Positions 58,278 to 64,000 of a stretch of 64,000 bases of DNA are shown in pieces. The stretch is from positions 1-64,000 of the forward strand of contig NZ_FMAE01000002.1 in the NCBI RefSeq assembly GCF_900094575.1, given 5' to 3'. Below the pieces are notes generated by a model. That model was not told where the DNA came from. It worked only from the letters and a program-made list of their open reading frames with translations, and did not search any database. Made by a program: the position numbers and the translations under genes. The stretch comes from Bradyrhizobium yuanmingense (GTDB lineage Bacteria > Pseudomonadota > Alphaproteobacteria > Rhizobiales > Xanthobacteraceae). Numbering within the stretch: position 1 is the stretch's first letter; the number at the start of each line of letters is the position of its first letter.

Positions 58278-59027
58278 TCAGCGTCCGCCGGACACATCGA
58301 GAATGGCTGAGGTGACGTAGGAGGCCTCGTCCGAGATCAGCCAGACGATGGCATTGGCGATTTCATCGGCGGTGCCGACGCGCTTCATCGGCACCAGATG
58401 GGCCAGGCGATGGGCGCGGTCGGGTTCGCCACCGGCAGCGTGGATGTCGGTGTCGATCAGGCCGGGACGGATCGCGGCGACGCGGATGCCCTCGCCCGCG
58501 ACCTCATGGCCGAGGCCGACGGTGAAGGAATCGACCGCACCCTTGGATGCGGCGTAGTCGACATAGGTGTTGGGCGCGCCGAGCCGCGCAGCGACGGACG
58601 ACAGGTTGACGATGACTCCGCCCGTGCCGCCGTGCTTGGTCGACATCCGCTTCACCGCCTCGCGCGCGCAGAGGATGGAGCCGGTGACGTTCACCGCCAT
58701 CACGCGCTGGATGCGCTCGGCCGACATCTCGTCGACGCGCACGCCGCTCTTGCCGACGATGCCGCCATTGTTGACGAGCGCCCCGAGCGTGCCGAACTTG
58801 TCGGCCTCCTCGAACAGATTGAGGATGTCGCTTTCCTCGGCGACATCGCATTTCACAGCGATGGCCTTGCCGTTGCTGGCCGCGATCTGCGCGACCACCT
58901 CGTCGGCCGCCTGCTTGTTGCTGGCATAGCCAACCACGACGCGAAAACCGCGCGCGGCCGCCGCAAGCGCGGTCGCCCGCCCGATGCCGCGGCTGCCGCC
59001 GGTGATGACAACGACTTTATCCGTCAC
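58278..59027 (-). CDS. Short-chain dehydrogenase/reductase
   Basis: The SDR protein (about 249 residues) has the cofactor loop TGGSRGIGRATALAAAARGF, NNGGIVGKSGV (NNAG-type), the catalytic Ser in VNLSSVAARLG and the Tyr-Lys pair in YVDYAASKGAVDSF. The C-terminal DVSGG is standard. I prefer GTG at 59027, because GGGGA lies 5 bases upstream; GTG at 59039 would give VGIDVTDKV and is also possible. It reduces a carbonyl or oxidises an alcohol; the substrate is unknown. Its place inside the odh-lpd cluster has no clear reason. Confidence 0.87.
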   Translation of the reverse strand: MTDKVVVITGGSRGIGRATALAAAARGFRVVVGYASNKQAADEVVAQIAASNGKAIAVKCDVAEESDILNLFEEADKFGTLGALVNNGGIVGKSGVRVDEMSAERIQRVMAVNVTGSILCAREAVKRMSTKHGGTGGVIVNLSSVAARLGAPNTYVDYAASKGAVDSFTVGLGHEVAGEGIRVAAIRPGLIDTDIHAAGGEPDRAHRLAHLVPMKRVGTADEIANAIVWLISDEASYVTSAILDVSGGR

Positions 59028-59052
59028 ATCAATCCCCACGAGTTCGAGCGCA

Positions 59053-59286
59053 CTACGACGTCCTGCCCTCAAGAGCCGCCAAGCGATCAAGCACGGACTT
59101 GTCCGTCAAGCTGATCAAATGGAACAGAATGAAGGGCGTGAGAAACGGGATCAGGCACAAGGCCGCGAAGCCGACCCCCTTACCTTTCCTGCGACTAATC
59201 GGAATCGCAAAGAAGAAAAAGATAAGGGTGGTCAGCAGGAGCGGCACCATGGAGATGAGCGCATGCGCGAGCGACGGCTCCCCCAT
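59053..59286 (-). CDS. Small membrane protein (77 aa)
   Basis: The start is ATG at 59286, preceded by GGGAGG at a normal distance. It has two membrane helices (ALISMVPLLLTTLIFFFFAI and GFAALCLIPFLTPFILFHLI) separated by a basic loop ISRRKGKGVG, and a short polar C-terminus. No family is recognised. It lies 11 bp after odhB and 25 bp before the SDR gene, so it is very probably part of that transcript. Confidence 0.75.
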   Translation of the reverse strand: MGEPSLAHALISMVPLLLTTLIFFFFAIPISRRKGKGVGFAALCLIPFLTPFILFHLISLTDKSVLDRLAALEGRTS

Positions 59287-59297
59287 CGTCGCCTCCC

Positions 59298-60539
59298 TTA
59301 GAGGTCCAGCACCAGGCGCGCCGGATCTTCCAGGCTCTCCTTAACGCGAACCAGGAAGGTGACGGCTTCCTTGCCGTCGATGACGCGGTGATCGTAGGAC
59401 AGCGCCAGATACATCATCGGGCGGACCTCGATCTTGCCGCCGACGACCATCGGGCGCTCCTGGATCTTGTGCATGCCGAGGATGCCGGACTGCGGCGCGT
59501 TCAGGATCGGGGTCGACATCAGCGAGCCGTAGATGCCGCCATTGGTGATGGTGAAGGTGCCGCCCTGCATCTCGTCGATCTTGAGCTGGCCGTCACGGGC
59601 GCGGCGGCCGAAATCGGCGATGCTCTTCTCGATGTCGGAGATCGACTTGTGGTCGCAGTCGCGCACCACGGGCACGACCAGGCCCTTGTCGGTGCCGACG
59701 GCAACGCCGATGTGGTAGTAGTTCTTGTAGATCAGGTCGCTGCCGTCGATCTCGGCGTTGACGGCCGGGATGTCCTTCAGCGCCTGCACGACGGCCTTGG
59801 TGAAGAAGCCCATGAAGCCGAGCTTGGCGCCGTGCTTCTTCTCGAACGCGTCCTTGTAGTGCGCACGCAGCGCCATGACGTTGGTCATGTCGACCTCGTT
59901 GAAGGTCGTGAGCATGGCCGCGGTGTTCTGCACGTCCTTGAGCCGGCGCGCGATGGTCTGGCGCAGCCGGGTCATCTTGACGCGCTCTTCGCGGGCGGCG
60001 TCATCGGCCGGCGAGGGGCTGCGGACCTGCACGGCGGCGGCGGGCTGGTTGACCGGCGTCGGCGCCGAGGCGGCGCGCTCGATGGCGGCCAGCATGTCGC
60101 CCTTGGTGACGCGGCCGTCCTTGCCGGAGCCCGGCACGGTCGAGGCGTCGATGCCGGTCTCGGCCGACAGTTTGCGCACGGACGGCGCGAGCGGCGCATC
60201 GGCCGGCGGCGCCTTCGCGGCAGCGGGAGCCGCCGCCGGAGCAGCGGCAGCAGCGGCAGGCGCAGCAGCCTTGACCGGCGCGGCAGCGGGCTTGGCTGCG
60301 CCGGCACCTTCGGTGATCTGACCGAGCAGCGCGCCCACGGCAACGGTCGCACCATCAGCAGCGATGATCTCGCTCAGCGTGCCGGCGGTCGGCGCGGGGA
60401 CTTCGATGGTGACCTTGTCGGTCTCGAGCTCCACCAGGGGCTCGTCGACGGCGACGGGGTCGCCGGCCTTCTTGAACCAGCGGCCGATGGTGGCCTCGGT
60501 GACGGATTCGCCGAGCGTCGGCACACGAATTTCAGTCAT
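59298..60539 (-). CDS. odhB: 2-oxoglutarate dehydrogenase E2 (dihydrolipoyl succinyltransferase)
   Basis: The 413-residue protein has a lipoyl domain at residues 1-76 with the lipoyl-Lys in [14 protein letters not shown], an Ala/Pro-rich linker, a peripheral-subunit-binding domain ([27 protein letters not shown]) and the acyltransferase core ending [18 protein letters not shown] with the active-site His. It transfers succinyl to CoA in the TCA cycle. An inverted repeat lies between it and odhA. Confidence 0.97.
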   Translation of the reverse strand: MTEIRVPTLGESVTEATIGRWFKKAGDPVAVDEPLVELETDKVTIEVPAPTAGTLSEIIAADGATVAVGALLGQITEGAGAAKPAAAPVKAAAPAAAAAAPAAAPAAAKAPPADAPLAPSVRKLSAETGIDASTVPGSGKDGRVTKGDMLAAIERAASAPTPVNQPAAAVQVRSPSPADDAAREERVKMTRLRQTIARRLKDVQNTAAMLTTFNEVDMTNVMALRAHYKDAFEKKHGAKLGFMGFFTKAVVQALKDIPAVNAEIDGSDLIYKNYYHIGVAVGTDKGLVVPVVRDCDHKSISDIEKSIADFGRRARDGQLKIDEMQGGTFTITNGGIYGSLMSTPILNAPQSGILGMHKIQERPMVVGGKIEVRPMMYLALSYDHRVIDGKEAVTFLVRVKESLEDPARLVLDL

Positions 60540-60583
60540 GGTCTCTTCCTCAAGGGATCGCAGGTAGCGGTCATGAATTCATA

Positions 60584-60683
60584 CGTCATTGCCCGCGAAG
60601 ACGGGCAATCCAGTACGCCGTGACTTTCGTGATCAGAACGAAAGCCGCGGAGTACTGGATGCCCCGCCTTCGCGGGGCATGAC
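60584..60683. repeat. Inverted-repeat element between odhA and odhB
   Basis: Arms 60584-60615 and 60651-60683 are complementary over CAGTAC and GGGCAAT/GCCCCGC parts, and the right part is itself a GCCCCGCCTTCGCGGGGC palindrome. It lies inside the operon. Confidence 0.72.
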
Positions 60684-60702
60684 AGAGTCCTAAAAAAACT
60701 TC

Positions 60703-63660
60703 TCAGCTCAGTGCTTCGTCCAGGAACGCCTTCAGCTGAGCCTGATGCTTGGACATCAGACCCGTTGCGGTCGCGGCGGAAGCGGCGCGGCCGACATAAC
60801 GCGGACGCCGGCTCGCGCCGTTCACCTGGTTCAGCACCCATTCCAGATAGGGCTCGATGAAGTGCCAGGCACCCATGTTGCGGGGCTCTTCCTGGCACCA
60901 CACCATCTCGGCCTTCTTGAAGCGCGACAGCTCGGCCACCAGCGCCTTCAGCGGCACCGGATAGAGCTGCTCGACGCGCATCAGGTAGATGTCGTCGATG
61001 CCGCGCTTCTCGCGCTCCTCGTAGAGGTCGTAATAGACCTTGCCGGAGCACAGCACGATGCGGCGGATCTTCTCGTCGGGGACGAGCTTGATGGCCTCGT
61101 TCGGCAGCATCTGGGCGTCATCGTAGAGGATGCGGTGGAAGGTCGTGCCCTTCGCGAGTTCGTCGAGACGCGACACCGCCCGCTTGTGACGCAGCAGCGA
61201 CTTCGGCGTCATCATGATCAGCGGCTTGCGGATCTCGCGATGCAGCTGCCGGCGCAGCACGTGGAAGTAGTTCGCCGGCGTGGTCGGGTAGACCACCTGC
61301 ATGTTGTCTTCCGCGCACATCTGCAAGTAACGCTCGAGGCGCGCCGAGGAGTGCTCCGGCCCCTGGCCCTCATAGCCGTGCGGCAACAGGCAGACCAGAC
61401 CGGACATGCGCAGCCATTTGCGCTCGCCCGAGGAGATGAACTGGTCGAACACGACCTGCGCGCCGTTGGCGAAGTCGCCGAACTGGGCTTCCCACAGCGT
61501 CAGCGTGTTCGGCTCGGCGAGCGAATAGCCGTATTCGAAACCGAGCACGGCTTCTTCCGACAGCAGCGAGTTGATGACCTCGTAATGGCCCTGCTCGTGG
61601 CCGAGATGGTTGAACGGCGTGTAGCGGCTCTCGTCCTCCTGATCGATCAGGACCGAATGGCGCTGCGAGAAGGTGCCGCGTTCCGAATCCTGTCCGGACA
61701 GGCGGACGTGGTGGTTTTCGTTGAGCAGCGAGCAGAACGCCAGCGCCTCGCCGGTCGCCCAGTCGATGCCGTTGCCGCTCTCGATCGCCTTGGCGCGGTT
61801 ATCGAGGAAGCGCTGAATGGTGCGGTGAACGCGGAAACCGTCCGGCACCTTGGTGATCTTGCGGCCGATGTCCTTCAGCGTGGCGATGTCGACGCCGGTG
61901 ACGCCGCGCCGCGCATCCTCTTCCTGGTCGGCGATCTTGAAGCCCGCCCACTTGCCGTCGAGCCAGTCGGCCTTGTTCGGCTTGTAGGAGGTGCCGGCCT
62001 CGAACTCGGCATCGAGCCGGGCGCGCCAGTCCGCCTTCAGCTTGTCGACCTCGCCCTCGGTGACGACGCCTTCCGCGATCAGGCGCTTGGAGTAGAGCGT
62101 CAGCGTCGAGGGATGGGCGGCGATCCGCTTGTACATCACCGGCTGGGTGAAGGCCGGCTCATCGCCCTCATTGTGGCCGTAGCGGCGGTAGCACCACATG
62201 TCGATGACGACGGGCTTGTGGAACTTCTGCCGGAATTCGGTCGCGACCTTGGCCGCGAACACGACGGCTTCCGGATCGTCGCCGTTGACGTGGAAGATCG
62301 GCGCATCGATCATCTTCGCCACATCCGACGGATAGGGCGAGGAGCGCGAGTAGCGCGGATAGGTGGTGAAGCCGATCTGGTTGTTGACGATGAAGTGCAC
62401 GGAGCCGCCGGTGCGGTAGCCCTTCAGGTCGGACAGGCCGAAGCATTCAGCAACCACGCCCTGGCCGGCGAAGGCGGCGTCGCCGTGCATCAGGAGCGGC
62501 ATCACCGAGATGCGCATATCAGGGGGATCGCCGTGCTGGTCCTGCTTGGCGCGGACCTTGCCGAGCACGACGGGATCGACGATCTCGAGATGCGAGGGGT
62601 TGGCGGTCAGCGACAGGTGGATGCGGTTGCCGTCGAACTCGCGGTCCGAGGAGGCGCCGAGGTGATACTTGACGTCGCCGGAGCCTTCGACCGCGTCGGG
62701 ATTGGCCGAGCCGCCCTTGAACTCGTGGAATAGTGCGCGATGGGCCTTGCCCAACACCTGGGTCAGCACGTTGAGGCGGCCGCGATGCGGCATGCCGAGC
62801 ACGATTTCCTTCACGCCGAGATTGCCGCCGCGCTTGATGATCTGCTCGAGCGCGGGGATCAGGGCTTCACCGCCGTCGAGGCCGAAGCGCTTGGTGCCGG
62901 TGAACTTGGTGTCGCAGAACTTTTCGAAACCCTCGGCTTCGATCAGCTTCTGCAGGATGGCCCTGCGGCCTTCGCGCGTGAACGAGATCTCCTTGTCGGG
63001 TCCCTCGATGCGCTCCTGGATCCAGGCCTTCTGCGCCGCGTTGCTGATGTGCATGAACTCGACGCCGAGCGTCTGGCAGTAGGTGCGCTCGCAGATCGCG
63101 GTGATCTCGCGCAGAGTGCCGTATTCGAGGCCGAGCACGTGATCGAGGAAGATCTTGCGGTCGAAATCGGCTTCGCTGAAGCCGTAGGTGCGCGGATCGA
63201 GCTCTTCGCGGTTACGCTGGGCTTCGATGCCGAGCGGATCGAGCTTGGCGTGGAAGTGGCCGCGCATGCGGTAGGAGCGGATCAGCATCAGGGCGCGGAC
63301 GGAATCGCGCGTCGCCTGAAGCAGGTCGGCGGAGGAGATGTCGGCCCCCTTGGCCTGCGCCTTGGCGGCGATCTTGCCACCGACCGTCTTCTCGACCTCG
63401 GCCCAGTTGCCGTCGAGGGCGGAGGTCAGATCGTCCTTCGGGGTCAGCGGCCAGTTGTCGCGCTCCCAGGACGGGCCTTCCGCGTTCTTGCTGATGTCAG
63501 CCGGCGCGTCGTTCAGGCTCTTGAAGAACTCCTGCCACTCGGCATCGACCGAGGACGGGTCCTTCTGGTAGCGGGCGTAGATTTCGTCGATGTAGGTGGC
63601 GTTGGTGCCCTGCAAAAAGGATGACAGGGCAAAGGCTGCGTTCGCGTCCTGGCGAGACAT
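60703..63660 (-). CDS. odhA: 2-oxoglutarate dehydrogenase E1
   Basis: The 985-residue thiamine-diphosphate enzyme decarboxylates 2-oxoglutarate and loads the succinyl group on E2. It begins MSRQDANAAFALSSFLQGTN, with the conserved GMPHRGRLNVLTQVLGK, GDAAFAGQGVVAECFG (ThDP), VNNQIGFTTYPRYSRSS and ARLERYLQMCAEDN. The C-terminal RRPRYVGRAASAATATGL is typical. Order sucD-odhA-odhB, leftwards, is standard. Confidence 0.98.
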   Translation of the reverse strand: MSRQDANAAFALSSFLQGTNATYIDEIYARYQKDPSSVDAEWQEFFKSLNDAPADISKNAEGPSWERDNWPLTPKDDLTSALDGNWAEVEKTVGGKIAAKAQAKGADISSADLLQATRDSVRALMLIRSYRMRGHFHAKLDPLGIEAQRNREELDPRTYGFSEADFDRKIFLDHVLGLEYGTLREITAICERTYCQTLGVEFMHISNAAQKAWIQERIEGPDKEISFTREGRRAILQKLIEAEGFEKFCDTKFTGTKRFGLDGGEALIPALEQIIKRGGNLGVKEIVLGMPHRGRLNVLTQVLGKAHRALFHEFKGGSANPDAVEGSGDVKYHLGASSDREFDGNRIHLSLTANPSHLEIVDPVVLGKVRAKQDQHGDPPDMRISVMPLLMHGDAAFAGQGVVAECFGLSDLKGYRTGGSVHFIVNNQIGFTTYPRYSRSSPYPSDVAKMIDAPIFHVNGDDPEAVVFAAKVATEFRQKFHKPVVIDMWCYRRYGHNEGDEPAFTQPVMYKRIAAHPSTLTLYSKRLIAEGVVTEGEVDKLKADWRARLDAEFEAGTSYKPNKADWLDGKWAGFKIADQEEDARRGVTGVDIATLKDIGRKITKVPDGFRVHRTIQRFLDNRAKAIESGNGIDWATGEALAFCSLLNENHHVRLSGQDSERGTFSQRHSVLIDQEDESRYTPFNHLGHEQGHYEVINSLLSEEAVLGFEYGYSLAEPNTLTLWEAQFGDFANGAQVVFDQFISSGERKWLRMSGLVCLLPHGYEGQGPEHSSARLERYLQMCAEDNMQVVYPTTPANYFHVLRRQLHREIRKPLIMMTPKSLLRHKRAVSRLDELAKGTTFHRILYDDAQMLPNEAIKLVPDEKIRRIVLCSGKVYYDLYEEREKRGIDDIYLMRVEQLYPVPLKALVAELSRFKKAEMVWCQEEPRNMGAWHFIEPYLEWVLNQVNGASRRPRYVGRAASAATATGLMSKHQAQLKAFLDEALS

Positions 63661-63797
63661 ACTTGAGTTCCTGGCGATTTCGATTCGCGCATAACAAACG
63701 GCGCTGGCGCCGAGCTCCCCCGACAGGGCTCGACGCGACAGGCACCCTTTACCCTATTTGCTGCGAAACTTCGCCCGGAAAAGCACGAAGAACTGAA

Positions 63798-64000
63798 TTA
63801 GCCTTTCAACTTTTCGGCAAGCGTGTGGCCGAGGCGGGCGGGCGACGGGGACACTGTAATCCCTGCGGATTTCATCGCGTCGGTCTTGGAACCGGCATCG
63901 CCCTTGCCGCCGGAGATGATGGCGCCGGCATGACCCATGCGGCGGCCGGGAGGGGCGGTGACGCCGGCGATGAAGCCGACCATCGGCTTCTTGCGGCCAC
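63798..64000 (-). CDS. sucD: Succinyl-CoA synthetase alpha subunit, C-terminal end (continues beyond window)
   Basis: The visible 67 residues read [40 protein letters not shown], then HTLAEKLKG and stop (TTA complement at 63798-63800). GHAGAI carries the phospho-His of SucD; the segment is the conserved end of the alpha subunit. Its 5' part and sucC lie to the right. It is 137 bp upstream of odhA on the same strand. Confidence 0.93.
   Translation of the reverse strand, partial: GRKKPMVGFIAGVTAPPGRRMGHAGAIISGGKGDAGSKTDAMKSAGITVSPSPARLGHTLAEKLKG

Overview
The window is GC-rich chromosomal DNA from an alphaproteobacterium, most likely Bradyrhizobium or a close relative in the Nitrobacteraceae. 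This rests on gene content and order (obgE, proBA, nadD-rsfS-rlmH, ctpA, rppH, atpHAGDC, priA, xerC, then sucD-odhA-odhB-lpdA), on the many short inverted-repeat elements between genes, on one FixK/Fnr-type box, and on several genes I recognise as Bradyrhizobium-type hypotheticals. No database search was possible; family calls come from motifs read in the translations.

Positions 1-9,000 hold a signalling cluster. It contains the N-terminal part of cheA, a receiver-only response regulator broken by a one-base frameshift, two tandem Crp/Fnr-type regulators, an Hpt protein, a small Bradyrhizobium-type protein, an odd LuxR-type regulator fused to a histidine-kinase-like dimerisation helix pair whose His is Arg, a 387-residue unknown protein, and a degenerate receiver-EAL protein. 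Three copies of a dyad (CCGT-N6-ACGG) lie upstream of cheA, the small 4.8-kb protein and the LuxR-type gene.

Positions 9,000-31,400 are mostly accessory. They hold a quinone oxidoreductase/LysR pair bracketed by two copies of the 3' end of the EAL gene, a small exported protein behind a perfect FixK-type box, two EamA transporters, a sarcosine-oxidase-family flavoprotein, and a low-GC two-gene patch including an FRG-domain protein. The patch abuts a tRNA-Ser(CGA) copy with a shortened D arm. An intact tRNA-Ser(CGA) lies 8.7 kb further on, and between the two tRNAs is a set of LysR-controlled catabolic genes. Next come an alpha/beta hydrolase, a ROK-type kinase whose two lobes are in circularly permuted order, rplU-rpmA with a clear promoter and terminator, a GNAT acetyltransferase, and a MaoC-like protein.

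Positions 31,400-64,000 are mainly core genome: obgE, a sulfatase/phosphonate-ester hydrolase, a TctC-type binding protein, proB-proA-nadD-rsfS-rlmH, an EnvC-like activator, ctpA, a YibQ-type deacetylase, two RppH-like Nudix hydrolases, the F1 ATP synthase operon atpHAGDC (read leftward), an RlpA-like protein, priA, xerC, two membrane-associated proteins, and the 2-oxoglutarate dehydrogenase cluster sucD-odhA-odhB-(small membrane protein)-SDR-lpdA (read leftward, sucD cut by the window edge). Dispersed palindromic repeats sit inside even the atp and odh operons.
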